Below are positions 9,590 through 18,805 of a stretch of 64,000 bases of DNA, piece after piece. Each line of letters opens with the position of its first letter. The stretch's first letter is position 1. A program made the translations under genes and the position numbers. The notes below the pieces were generated by a model. It was not told the origin of the DNA and made no database searches. It saw only the letters and a list, made by a program, of their open reading frames with translations. Source of the stretch: an uncultured Bacteroidales bacterium (GTDB taxonomy: Bacteria; Bacteroidota; Bacteroidia; Bacteroidales; UBA932); assembly GCA_946187865.1 (NCBI GenBank), contig CAMHST010000001.1, forward strand, positions 1-64,000. The letters run 5' to 3'.

Positions 9590-9668
9590 ATCCCTCCGGC
9601 GGTATGAACCGCATCAGGTTCAACGGGTATGTTCTCAACCGGGCGGCAGCCCGATACCCCGTATTGGT
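9590..9668 (-). promoter_or_regulatory. TPP riboswitch (THI element)
   Basis: Minus strand reads ACGGGGTATCGGGCTGCCGCCCGGTTGAGAACATACCCGTTGAACCTGATGCGGTTCATACCGCCGGAGGGATT, containing the conserved TGAGA…ACCC…GAACCTGAT…GGTT.ATACC.GCG.AGGGA core. Confidence 0.93.
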
Positions 9669-9681
9669 TAAACTTAAATAT

Positions 9682-10443
9682 TTACTGCCGGACCAGCTCT
9701 ATCCGATAGAGTCTGGGCCAGTTTTTTCCGGTGATATAAATATTTCCCTCCCCGTCCACGGCGATGCCGTTGAGCACATCCGTATCCCGCGTCTTCAGCT
9801 TGGCAGGGAGAAGGCCTGCACAGTTGATCGCCGCCTCCACCTTGCCGGAAGCCGGGTCGATGACCACGATCAGGTCTGTCAGGTACACGTTCGCCCACAC
9901 TTTCCCGTCTATCCATTCCAGCTCGTTCAGGTTCCTCAAGGGGCGTCCCTCCAGGGTGACCGGCTGTCTGCGCAGCAGTTTCAGGTCCCCGTCCAGGAAG
10001 TACAGGTTGGCGCTTCCGTCGCTGGCGATAAGCTGCTTCCCGTCCGTGGTGAGGCCCCAGCCTTCCCGGGGATAGGAAACCGTGGATTCATATTTCAGGG
10101 TGGTGGCGTTGTACTTGAACGCCACCTTGTTGGTCCAGGTAAGGATGTACAGCGTGTTCCCCAGGATGACGGAGCCTTCGCCGAAATACTTGCGGCCGAA
10201 GCGCTGGTTGGTCAGGGGTTTTCCGCTTTCCAGATCTACCGTGCGCAGGCTGCTGGAGCCATACTGTCCGGTGGTCTCATAGAGCACCCCGTCGTGGAAG
10301 AACAGCCCCTGGGTATAGGCGCCCGTGTCGTGCGGGTACTCCTGCAGGACCTTGATGCCGTAACGGGTGACCTGCGCGCCCGAACAGGTGCACAGCAGCA
10401 GGCCAAGCAGGCCCGAAAAAAATATCTGGAACGCTCGATTCAT
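9682..10443 (-). CDS. Glutaminyl-peptide cyclotransferase (PF05096-like), lipoprotein
   Basis: HDTGAYTQGLFFHDGVLYETTGQYGSSSLR, EGWGLTTDGKQLIASDGS, LNELEWIDGKVWANVYLTD, VLNGIAVD; signal peptide with LLLCTCSG. Confidence 0.9.
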   Translation of the reverse strand: MNRAFQIFFSGLLGLLLCTCSGAQVTRYGIKVLQEYPHDTGAYTQGLFFHDGVLYETTGQYGSSSLRTVDLESGKPLTNQRFGRKYFGEGSVILGNTLYILTWTNKVAFKYNATTLKYESTVSYPREGWGLTTDGKQLIASDGSANLYFLDGDLKLLRRQPVTLEGRPLRNLNELEWIDGKVWANVYLTDLIVVIDPASGKVEAAINCAGLLPAKLKTRDTDVLNGIAVDGEGNIYITGKNWPRLYRIELVRQ

Positions 10444-10455
10444 GCTTTCGAAGAG

Positions 10456-10463
10456 CAAAGATA
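10456..10463 (-). promoter_or_regulatory. -7 box TATCTTTG for the cyclotransferase gene
   Basis: TAnnTTTG on minus strand 13 nt upstream of ATG. Confidence 0.45.
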
Positions 10464-10485
10464 GCAATAATCCCGGAATAATTCT

Positions 10486-10493
10486 TATCTTTG
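10486..10493 (+). promoter_or_regulatory. -7 box TATCTTTG for pgi
   Basis: TAnnTTTG on plus strand 38 nt upstream of ATG. Confidence 0.55.
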
Positions 10494-10531
10494 TAAGATT
10501 TAAAAGATAAATCAAAACAAACCAAAAGAAT

Positions 10532-11875
10532 ATGATCAAAGTAGATGTCAAAGGCTGCAGCACATTCATTGATGCACAGCAGTACGGTTCGTACGTACAG
10601 AAAGCCCTGGATGCTTTCGATGTCCTGGAAAGTGAAAACGGCGCCGGAAACGATTTCCTGGGCTGGAAGCACCTGCCCTCGGAGGCCTCCGAGGCCATCC
10701 TGTCCGATATCGAAGCCATCCGCAAGGATTGGGCCGCCAAGGGCGTGGACCTGGTAATTGCCATCGGCATCGGCGGCAGCTACCTGGGCGCCAAGTGTGT
10801 CATTGAAGCCCTGAGCCACAACTTCGCCCGGGACCTCAAGCGCAAAGACGCCGCCCAGGTCATCTTCGCCGGCAACAACATGTCGGAAGAATATCTGGCA
10901 GAACTGATGGACCTGGCCGCGGAGCGCAACGTGGCCTGCATCGTCATCTCCAAGAGCGGCACCACCACGGAACCCGCCGTAGCTTTCCGCATCGTAAAGC
11001 AGTTCATTGAAGAGCGCTACGGCAAGGCCGAGGCCGCCTCCCGCATCGTGGCCATCACGGATGCCAAGAAAGGCGCGCTCAAGACCCTCTCAACCCAGGA
11101 AGGCTACAAGAGCTTCATCGTCCCGGACAACGTGGGTGGCCGCTTCAGCGTGCTCACCCCCGTGGGCCTGCTGCCCATCGCCGTGGCCGGGCTGGATATC
11201 CGCGCCCTGCTGGAAGGCGCGCTGGAGGCGGAGAAAGAGCTGGCCAAAAAGTCGGCCGACAACCCCGCCGTGGTATATGCCGCCATGCGCAACCTCCTGT
11301 ATAAAGAATGTGGCAAGAAGGTGGAGATCCTGGTGAATTACAATCCCAAACTCACCTATGTGGCCGAATGGTGGAAACAGCTCTACGGAGAATCCGAGGG
11401 CAAGGACGGCGTGGGCATCTTCCCCGCCAGCGTCAACAACACGGCAGACCTCCACTCCATGGGACAGTTCATCCAGGAAGGAGACCGGGTCATGTTCGAG
11501 ACCGTCCTCCATGTAGAGAAAGCCCGGCGCAGCGTTGTGATCGGCGAGGATCCCCAGAACCTGGACCAGCTGAACTACCTCACCGGAAAGCACGTGGAGC
11601 ACTGCAACCATATGGCCGAACTGGGCACCAAACTGGCCCATATCGACGGCGGCGTGCCCCAGATGGAGGTATCCTTCGAGCAGGTAGACGCCCGCAACCT
11701 GGGGAACCTCCTGTACTTCTTCGAGTTCGCCTGCGGCGTAAGCGCCTATACGCTGGGTGTGAATCCGTTCAACCAGCCCGGCGTAGAGGCCTACAAGAAG
11801 AACATGTTCGCCCTGCTGGAGAAACCCGGCTACGAAGAGGCCACCCAGGCCATCAAGGCCCGCCTCTCCGAATAA
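10532..11875 (+). CDS. pgi: Glucose-6-phosphate isomerase
   Basis: IGIGGSYLGAKCVIEAL, ISKSGTTTEPAVAFRI, DNVGGRFSVLTPVGLLPIAVAG, FNQPGVEAYKKNMFALL. Confidence 0.97.
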   Translation: MIKVDVKGCSTFIDAQQYGSYVQKALDAFDVLESENGAGNDFLGWKHLPSEASEAILSDIEAIRKDWAAKGVDLVIAIGIGGSYLGAKCVIEALSHNFARDLKRKDAAQVIFAGNNMSEEYLAELMDLAAERNVACIVISKSGTTTEPAVAFRIVKQFIEERYGKAEAASRIVAITDAKKGALKTLSTQEGYKSFIVPDNVGGRFSVLTPVGLLPIAVAGLDIRALLEGALEAEKELAKKSADNPAVVYAAMRNLLYKECGKKVEILVNYNPKLTYVAEWWKQLYGESEGKDGVGIFPASVNNTADLHSMGQFIQEGDRVMFETVLHVEKARRSVVIGEDPQNLDQLNYLTGKHVEHCNHMAELGTKLAHIDGGVPQMEVSFEQVDARNLGNLLYFFEFACGVSAYTLGVNPFNQPGVEAYKKNMFALLEKPGYEEATQAIKARLSE

Positions 11876-11876
11876 A

Positions 11877-12515
11877 ATGCGTAAGCTATTGATAATATGC
11901 CTTTTAACCGTTGCTGCGCCACTTTTTGCGGCGCAGCCGCCGGTTAATAGGCACACCGTCCGCCTGGGCTGGGGAGACATGCTCTTCGAGCGGCTTGCCT
12001 TCCACGCCAGTTACAAGGGCACCTATGGGACGCCCGAAACCCTGCCCGCCACCTTTTCCCGCCACGAGACCTTCGACTACGGATACACCGGCCACATCTT
12101 CGCCGAGTATTTGTACCGCTGCACCGACGTTACCAGCGTCGGCATCCAGACCGACGTGGAAGGCATTTTCTGGAAAGAAGGCCAGTTCGACCGCTACCAC
12201 CAGCTGCAAGGAGCCGCCACGACCGTCCGCAACTGGGACATCGTGGTGATGCCCACCGTCCGGTTCACTTATCTCACCCGGCCGTGGGTACGGCTGTACT
12301 CGGGGCTGGGCACCGGCGTACTCGTCGCCCTGGACAATCAGGGCGGAGCGAAACTGGCCCCTGCATTGAACCTTAACTGGATCGGGATGGAGATCGGAAA
12401 AGGAAACTGGGGCGGCACCCTGGAGCTGGGCATGCTCAATGCCCTGATCAATCCCTATCACATCTACCAGCTGGGCTCCCGGCTTCTTTCGTTCAGCGTT
12501 TATTATCAATGGTAA
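11877..12515 (+). CDS. Small outer-membrane beta-barrel-like protein of unknown function
   Basis: Signal peptide, alternating aromatic/glycine strands, starts 1 nt after the pgi stop codon. Confidence 0.55.
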   Translation: MRKLLIICLLTVAAPLFAAQPPVNRHTVRLGWGDMLFERLAFHASYKGTYGTPETLPATFSRHETFDYGYTGHIFAEYLYRCTDVTSVGIQTDVEGIFWKEGQFDRYHQLQGAATTVRNWDIVVMPTVRFTYLTRPWVRLYSGLGTGVLVALDNQGGAKLAPALNLNWIGMEIGKGNWGGTLELGMLNALINPYHIYQLGSRLLSFSVYYQW

Positions 12516-12519
12516 GCCT

Positions 12520-13731
12520 ATGAAAAAGATCTTCTGGACAAGCCTCTGCCTTGTTTTGGCCTGGGCGTGCAGCCATCCGGAGGTGGAAGTGGCAGACTTT
12601 GACACATTCCATGTCAGTTCGGTTTCCAGCAGCGATGTCCTCGTCGGGAACAGCCTGAACCCGGATATCCACATGATGGAACTGGGAGAGGAGGAGGAGA
12701 CCAAGGTGGCCGATATCGCCGCCGTGGACCTGGTGAAGGAAATCCTGGGCATGATCAACAGCAACCAGCTCATCCACATTGCCGGCACCTACGTCGGACA
12801 CGACATTGACGGCTCTGCCCTCACCCAGTCCGGCAAAGTGCTGCTGCCCGCCAAAGGTCCCATCAAGAACATGCTCATCGTGAGCCACTTCACGATCGGC
12901 GCCAATTACGAATGCCCCTCCGAATGCTTCCCGCTGGAAGGCATCCTGGCCAGCCGGGGGTACGCCGTAGTCATCGCCGACTACATCGGCTTCGGGGTCA
13001 CCCGGGACCGGGTCCACCCGTACATGCACGTGGAAAGCACGGCCCGCAGCGTAGTGGACATGGCCCTGGCGGTAAAGCCTTTCCTGGAGCATATCGGCCG
13101 CAAGCCGGAAAGCAATGAGGTGATCCTGCTGGGCTATTCCCAAGGCGGGTCCACCACCGTCGCCGTGATGAACATGCTCCAAAGCGAATACAACAGGGAA
13201 CTGCCCATCAAGAAGGTTTATGCCGGAGGCGGCCCCTACGACCTGGCTGCCACCTTCGACATCTCCATGATGGAAGACCTCACCGGTATCCCCTGCGCCA
13301 TTCCCATGATTGTCCAGGGTATCAACGAAGGCGAGGACCTGGGGCTCAAACTGGAAGATTTCTTCAAGCCCGTACTGCTGGAACATTATCAGGAATGGAT
13401 CAACTCCAAGGAATACACGGTTAAAAGCATCAACCTCCTGATGAACGCCAAGAAAGTGAGCGACCTGATGACCGACGTGGGCCGGGACAAGAAAAACCCG
13501 CAGACAGCCCGCCTGTACCGGGCCATGATGCAGAATTCCGTGCTCAATTTCATTCCCTACGCCCCGATGTACATCTTCCACAGCATGCAGGACGCAACCG
13601 TTCCCTTTGTGAACGGAACCAAGGCGGAGCAGCATTTCAAGGGAAAGAATGTCACCTACGACTTCGGCGACTACGGCTCTCACAGCTCCGGAGCCATCAA
13701 GTTTATTATCAACGCCTTTAAAGACCTCTAG
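12520..13731 (+). CDS. Secreted alpha/beta hydrolase (secretory lipase-like), lipoprotein
   Basis: Lipobox-like LAWACSHPE; nucleophile elbow LLGYSQGGSTTVAVM; HSMQDATVPFVNGTKAEQHF; C-terminal His region YGSHSSGAIKFI. Confidence 0.8.
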   Translation: MKKIFWTSLCLVLAWACSHPEVEVADFDTFHVSSVSSSDVLVGNSLNPDIHMMELGEEEETKVADIAAVDLVKEILGMINSNQLIHIAGTYVGHDIDGSALTQSGKVLLPAKGPIKNMLIVSHFTIGANYECPSECFPLEGILASRGYAVVIADYIGFGVTRDRVHPYMHVESTARSVVDMALAVKPFLEHIGRKPESNEVILLGYSQGGSTTVAVMNMLQSEYNRELPIKKVYAGGGPYDLAATFDISMMEDLTGIPCAIPMIVQGINEGEDLGLKLEDFFKPVLLEHYQEWINSKEYTVKSINLLMNAKKVSDLMTDVGRDKKNPQTARLYRAMMQNSVLNFIPYAPMYIFHSMQDATVPFVNGTKAEQHFKGKNVTYDFGDYGSHSSGAIKFIINAFKDL

Positions 13732-13732
13732 G

Positions 13733-14560
13733 ATGAAAAGAGCCCTATATTTCGCCGTGCTTTCCCTGGCGCTGCTTTCCTGCACCAACAAGGCCGAACA
13801 ACCCGCCGAATTCAAGCTGGTTTTGGAATCCGTGGGCGGCTCACGCGCGCGGTTCTCCGTATCCTGTACAAGCCGGGATGTATATTATACGTATCGCCTC
13901 TGCAGCGAAACTGATTACGACTGGTGGAACCGTCCGGACATGGACGTAGCCAGGGAGGAGATAGCCCGGATGGAAGAATCGTTCCAGTTTTTTGCGAAGG
14001 TGGACGTCGAAAAAGATGTCAGCTTCGCAGACCGCTTCCTGTACCGGGGAAGCCGCCAGTTTACCATGCAAACCCTGAACGACGACACGGATTTCCGCTT
14101 TATGGTCTTTCAGGTGAGTCCCACTACACACTCCATCATCGGAGAACCCATCAGTGTGCCCTTCCACACCAGGGAAATCCCGGAACGGGACCTCAGCTTC
14201 GATGTAAAGTTCGAGGGAAACACCATGGTGATCACCCCCTCCGACGATTCCCTCACGTATTTCTGGGAATACGAAAGCACCGAACTCGTGAACGAGAATT
14301 ACTATTTCGCCAGCAACTACGCCTATTCCCTGATCAGCATGTACGACGAGTATGGCTTTATGGAAAGCCAGCTGTCAACAGGCCAGGAAATCTGGGATTT
14401 CGCCGATGACAGCTGGATTAAAGAAGGAGACTCCTGTACGCTGGTCGTGGCCGGCTGTGAAGACGGCGAACTGACCACCGAGGTTAAAGAATACCGCTTT
14501 GTCTACATGAAAGACCGTATCTTTTATATCGAACCGGAAGAAGGCGGATATTACTTTTAG
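13733..14560 (+). CDS. Hypothetical lipoprotein
   Basis: MKRALYFAVLSLALLSCTNKAEQ signal/lipobox; start trimmed; follows the lipase gene by 1 nt. Confidence 0.55.
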   Translation: MKRALYFAVLSLALLSCTNKAEQPAEFKLVLESVGGSRARFSVSCTSRDVYYTYRLCSETDYDWWNRPDMDVAREEIARMEESFQFFAKVDVEKDVSFADRFLYRGSRQFTMQTLNDDTDFRFMVFQVSPTTHSIIGEPISVPFHTREIPERDLSFDVKFEGNTMVITPSDDSLTYFWEYESTELVNENYYFASNYAYSLISMYDEYGFMESQLSTGQEIWDFADDSWIKEGDSCTLVVAGCEDGELTTEVKEYRFVYMKDRIFYIEPEEGGYYF

Positions 14561-15219
14561 CCCCGGAACCAGTCCAGGCACTTGGTACAGAGGTCGGAAA
14601 TGGCTTGCCAGTTTCCGGCCTTTATCGTTTCCTTGGGGAAGAGTTTGGAGCCCATCCCGACGGCCGTAACGCCGGACTTCGCCCAGGCGGTAAGGTTTTC
14701 TTCTGCGGGTTCCACCGCACCGGTGCACATGACCATGGCCCAGGGAAGCGGACCCAGGATGTTCTTCACGAACGCGGGGCCGCCCACCGTTCCGGCGGGG
14801 AACACTTTCACCAGGTCGCAGCCCAGTTCCATGGCACGGACAATCTCCGACACCGTTCCGCAGCCGGGGCTATAAGGCACTCCCCTGCGGTTGCAAAGGG
14901 GAACCACCTCTTCCGAGAGGCAGGGAGAGACCAGGAAATCGGCCCCCATCTGGAGATACTGACCAGCCGTAGGGGCATCCAGGATGGTTCCGGCGCCCAG
15001 GGCCATTTCCGGGCATTCTGCCCGGACGAAGGCGATCAGCTGCTCGAATACCTTGTAGGCGCCGTCGCCCCGGTTGGTGAACTCGAAGGCGCGGATACCG
15101 CCGTCGTAACAGGCTTTCACCACCTTTTTGGCCACTTCTACGTCGGCATGGTAAAACACGGGCACGATCCCGGTGGAACGGATGATGCCGATGGTATCGA
15201 TTTTATTGAATTTTGCCAT
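14557..15219 (-). CDS. eda: Bifunctional KDPG/KHG aldolase
   Basis: GTILDAPTAGQYLQMGADFLVSP, GCDLVKVFPAGTVGGPAFVKNILGPLPWA, CTGAVEPAEENLTAWAKSGVTAVGMGS. Confidence 0.93.
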   Translation of the reverse strand: MAKFNKIDTIGIIRSTGIVPVFYHADVEVAKKVVKACYDGGIRAFEFTNRGDGAYKVFEQLIAFVRAECPEMALGAGTILDAPTAGQYLQMGADFLVSPCLSEEVVPLCNRRGVPYSPGCGTVSEIVRAMELGCDLVKVFPAGTVGGPAFVKNILGPLPWAMVMCTGAVEPAEENLTAWAKSGVTAVGMGSKLFPKETIKAGNWQAISDLCTKCLDWFRG

Positions 15220-15231
15220 AATACAGAGGGA

Positions 15232-16275
15232 TTAACGGGAAACACGGCCGGAGCCGCCGCCTTTGACCAGGGCTTCCACCTCCGCCACGGAAACGCGGTT
15301 GTAGTCGCCGGGGATGGTGTGTTTGAGGGCCGATGCGGCTGCGGCAAACTCGATGGCCTCCTGGTCCGTCGGGTAGGTCAGCAGGCCGTACAGCAGGCCG
15401 CCCATGAAGGAATCGCCGCCGCCCACACGGTCCACGATGTGGGTAATGTCGTACCGGCGGCTCTGCCACAGGGTCTTTCCGTCGTACAGCACACCGCCCC
15501 AGGTGTTGTGGTTGGCATTGATGGAACCGCGCAGGGTGATGGCCACCTTCTTGCAACGCGGGAATTTCTCCATCAGCTGGCGGCAAACGCTGATAAAGGC
15601 GGTCTGGTCAATCTCGCCGCCGGTCTTTTCCGCATCGAAGCCTTCGGGCTTGATGCCGAACTCTTTCTCCGCGTCTTCCTCGTTGCCCAGGATCAGGTCG
15701 CAGCCGGCAACCAGCTCGGGCATCACTTCTGCTGCGGTTTTTCCGTAATTCCAGAGTTTCTTGCGGTAATTGAGGTCGCAGGAGACCTTCACGCCCATCT
15801 CATTGGCCACGCGGATGGCCTCCAGGCAGGCATCGGCCGCGCCCTGGCTCAAAGCCGGCGTGATACCCGTCCAGTGGAACCAGTCGGCTCCTTCCAGGGC
15901 TTTGTGCCAGTCCACCATGCCGGGTTTGATCTCGGCGATGGAAGACCAGCTGCGGTCATACACCACCTTGGAACCGCGGGCAACCGCCCCGGTCTCCAGG
16001 AAGTAAATGCCCAGACGGTCTCCGCCATAGACGACGCTGTCCAGATTCACGCCGAAACCGCGCAGTTCGGCCGCGCACATGGCGGCGATGTCGTTCTTGG
16101 GAAGGCGGGTCACGAAATGTGCATCCACCCCGTAATTGGCCAGGGATACGGCCACGTTGGCCTCTCCGCCGCCAAAATTGATGTCAAACTGCCGGGCCTG
16201 CGAAAAACGGAGGTATCCCGGAGTGGAAAGGCGAAGCATCACCTCGCCGAAAGTCACTACTTTTGCCATATTCAA
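15232..16275 (-). CDS. kdgK: 2-dehydro-3-deoxygluconate kinase (PfkB family)
   Basis: VVTFGEVMLRLSTPG, FGGGEANVAVSLANYG, WFHWTGITPALS, DRVGGGDSFMGGLLYGL. Confidence 0.93.
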   Translation of the reverse strand: MNMAKVVTFGEVMLRLSTPGYLRFSQARQFDINFGGGEANVAVSLANYGVDAHFVTRLPKNDIAAMCAAELRGFGVNLDSVVYGGDRLGIYFLETGAVARGSKVVYDRSWSSIAEIKPGMVDWHKALEGADWFHWTGITPALSQGAADACLEAIRVANEMGVKVSCDLNYRKKLWNYGKTAAEVMPELVAGCDLILGNEEDAEKEFGIKPEGFDAEKTGGEIDQTAFISVCRQLMEKFPRCKKVAITLRGSINANHNTWGGVLYDGKTLWQSRRYDITHIVDRVGGGDSFMGGLLYGLLTYPTDQEAIEFAAAASALKHTIPGDYNRVSVAEVEALVKGGGSGRVSR

Positions 16276-16284
16276 TACTGTTAA

Positions 16285-17127
16285 TTATCTCAAATCCTTG
16301 GTTTCGCACCAGTCCATGTCGTTGTAATCGTCGTTCTCGCCGCACATGCCCCAGATGAAGGTATAGTTGCGGGTTGCGCAGGCGCTGTGGATGCTCCACT
16401 GCGGGGAGATCACGGCCTGCTCGTTGTGCATCCAGATATGCCGGGTCTCCTGGGGTTCTCCCATGAAATGGCACACGGCGGCATCGTCCGGCACTTCAAA
16501 ATAGAAGTACACCTCCATCCGGCGGTTGTGCGTGTGGGCCGGCATCGTGTTCCAGGTGCTGCCCGGAGCGAGCTCGGTCATGCCCATCTGCAGCTGGCAG
16601 CAGGGCACTACCTCCTTGACTAGCAAACGGTTGATGGTGCGCTCGTTGGACTCTTCCAGGCTACCCAGGTGCATAACCACGGCGTCTTTCTTGGACACCT
16701 GCTTCACCCCCGTCTCCTTATGGGCGGTGGCGGAGCAGAAGTAGAAATGGGCGGGGTGCTCCGGATCCATGCTCTTGAAGGTGACGTGGCGGTTTCCGCG
16801 TCCCACATAGATGGCCTCCTTGAAGGGAATCGTATATTCCTCCTCCCCTACCCGGACAATGCCGGTACCGCCGACATTGATGATCCCCAGCTCGCGGCGC
16901 TGGGTGAAGTAGTCGGCCCGGAGAATCTCCGGAGCGGAAAGCAGGAGCTCTTCCTTCACCGGGACGGCGCCGCCCGCGATGATCCGGTCGAACATGGAAT
17001 AGACCATATTGATCTGGTCGGGGACCATGATATTCTCTACGAGGTACTCCTTGCGCAGGCGCGCAGTGTCGTAGTGTTTCGCGTCCAGGTTGCCGGACGC
17101 TTGTCTTACCTCACAGTTGATCTTCAT
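16285..17127 (-). CDS. kduI: 5-dehydro-4-deoxy-D-glucuronate isomerase
   Basis: EYTIPFKEAIYVGRGNRHVTFKS, HLGSLEESNERTINRLL, WNTMPAHTHNRRMEVYFYFEVPDDAAVCHFMGEPQETRHIW. Confidence 0.95.
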   Translation of the reverse strand: MKINCEVRQASGNLDAKHYDTARLRKEYLVENIMVPDQINMVYSMFDRIIAGGAVPVKEELLLSAPEILRADYFTQRRELGIINVGGTGIVRVGEEEYTIPFKEAIYVGRGNRHVTFKSMDPEHPAHFYFCSATAHKETGVKQVSKKDAVVMHLGSLEESNERTINRLLVKEVVPCCQLQMGMTELAPGSTWNTMPAHTHNRRMEVYFYFEVPDDAAVCHFMGEPQETRHIWMHNEQAVISPQWSIHSACATRNYTFIWGMCGENDDYNDMDWCETKDLR

Positions 17128-17143
17128 TGCACAAGATTGGTTT

Positions 17144-17947
17144 TTAAGGTTGTTTTCCGATATAGGCGAGAATGCCGCCATCGACATAGAGGATGTGCCC
17201 GTTTACGGCGTCTGAAGCGTGAGAAGCCAGGAAAACGGCGGGGCCGCCCAGCTCATCGGGGTCCAGCCAGCGTCCGGCCGGCGTCTTGGCACAGATGAAG
17301 CTGTCGAAGGGATGGGGGCTGCCGTCGGCCTGCCTCTCCCGGAGCGGAGCCGTCTGCGGGGTGGCGATGTATCCCGGGCCCAGGCCGTTGCACTGGATGT
17401 TATAGCCGCCGTACTCCGAGCAGATGTTGCGGGTGAGCATTTTGAGCCCGCCCTTGGCTGCGGCATAGGCCGACACGGTTTCCCGGCCCAGCTCCGACAT
17501 CATGGAGCAGACATTGATGATCTTGCCTTCGCGGCGTTCCATCATCTCGGGCACCACCGCGGCCGAGCAGATATACGGGCCCACCAGGTCCACGTCTATC
17601 ACCCGCTGGAATTCTTCCCGCTTCATCTCGTGCATGGGGATGCGTTTGATGATGCCGGCATTGTTCACCAGGATATGGATAGGGCCCACTTCCCGGTGGA
17701 TGCGCGCGACAAGGTCCTTGACCTGGACCTCGTCCGTGACGTCGCACACGTAGCCGTGCACATTGGTGATACCGGCCTCTCGATAGGCCTCCAAGCCTTT
17801 TAGCATGGATGCCTCGTTGCTGGTGTTGAAAACAATATTGTCTATGCCGGCGCGTACAAAGGCCTGCGCAATGGCAAAGCCGATACCATAAGCGGCTCCG
17901 GTAATCCAGGCATTCCTGCCTTCCAGGGAAAATAAACTGCTGCTCAT
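17144..17947 (-). CDS. kduD: 2-deoxy-D-gluconate 3-dehydrogenase-type SDR (KduD)
   Basis: ITGAAYGIGFAIAQAFVRAG, LVNNAGIIKRIPMHEM, VCSMMSELGRETVSAYAAAKGGLKMLTRNICSEYGGYNIQCNGLGPGYIATPQT; adjacent to kduI. Confidence 0.9.
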   Translation of the reverse strand: MSSSLFSLEGRNAWITGAAYGIGFAIAQAFVRAGIDNIVFNTSNEASMLKGLEAYREAGITNVHGYVCDVTDEVQVKDLVARIHREVGPIHILVNNAGIIKRIPMHEMKREEFQRVIDVDLVGPYICSAAVVPEMMERREGKIINVCSMMSELGRETVSAYAAAKGGLKMLTRNICSEYGGYNIQCNGLGPGYIATPQTAPLRERQADGSPHPFDSFICAKTPAGRWLDPDELGGPAVFLASHASDAVNGHILYVDGGILAYIGKQP

Positions 17948-18804
17948 AGCTGCTCTCTTACCATGTTAAACCATGCTTCGGCCGACTCCGGGCCGCCTTT
18001 GGACCAGCAGGAGCCGAACTTGTAAAGGAAAGGCTCTCCGCTGCGGATTTCACGGGTGCAGATTCCATGGATGCCGTCGGGCGTAACAACCGCCTCACCG
18101 GCCCCGGGAACCACCACGGCCACCCCCAGCATGCCGTCTTCCGGCTCGATGCTCTGGTCGGAGGCGTGCTCCCAAAGCGCATAGATTCCGGGAGCGAGGC
18201 ACTCCTCGGAGAGGGTTTCCTGCGCGGGATGACGGTTCACGCCCGCAGCGATGGTCAGGGACTCTGCCCCGGTGAAGGTGTAGGTATCCTCCACCTCGCA
18301 GAAATGCGTGTCCGGCAGCACCGTAACCTTCTTGTCCAGGGAAACGGAAATGCTGTCGGAGGCCTGCCAGGCCGGATAATGAAGCACGAAGACCACTTTT
18401 TCCGAGCCCTCTTCCAACATGTCGAAGGAGCGGTAATTGGTGGCCGGATAACAGAGTTTCCCGTCTACGAGCGGGGCCGAAGCGCCGCCGCCCAGCGAGA
18501 CAGCCACCTTGTAGCAGTCTTTGCCGCCGTGGTCGTGGTGATAGTAATCCGGATCTTCCATCGCTCCTTTGTACCACTGATCGGCCACCAGGGAGCCCGG
18601 GAGTTTGACCCAGATGTCTATGCCCGGCGAAGTGGGATTCCCTTCCAGGGCCTTTCCGTAGAAACGTCCGGCCACCAGGTTATTCTCGAACACGAAATCG
18701 TCGGCACGCTCGGGAACGTAACGGGCCATGACCCTTTTCTCCTTCTCCCCCGAACAGGAGAGAAGGGAAAACAGGGCCGCTGCAATTATCAGAAGTTTCC
18801 TCAT
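17944..18804 (-). CDS. DUF4861-like lipoprotein
   Basis: Lipobox SLLSCSGE; RADDFVFENNLVAGRFYGKALEG…GIDIWVKLPGSLVADQWYKG, DYYHHDHGGKDCYKVAVSLGGGASAPLVDGKL. Confidence 0.75.
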   Translation of the reverse strand: MRKLLIIAAALFSLLSCSGEKEKRVMARYVPERADDFVFENNLVAGRFYGKALEGNPTSPGIDIWVKLPGSLVADQWYKGAMEDPDYYHHDHGGKDCYKVAVSLGGGASAPLVDGKLCYPATNYRSFDMLEEGSEKVVFVLHYPAWQASDSISVSLDKKVTVLPDTHFCEVEDTYTFTGAESLTIAAGVNRHPAQETLSEECLAPGIYALWEHASDQSIEPEDGMLGVAVVVPGAGEAVVTPDGIHGICTREIRSGEPFLYKFGSCWSKGGPESAEAWFNMVREQL

Positions 18805-18805
18805 A

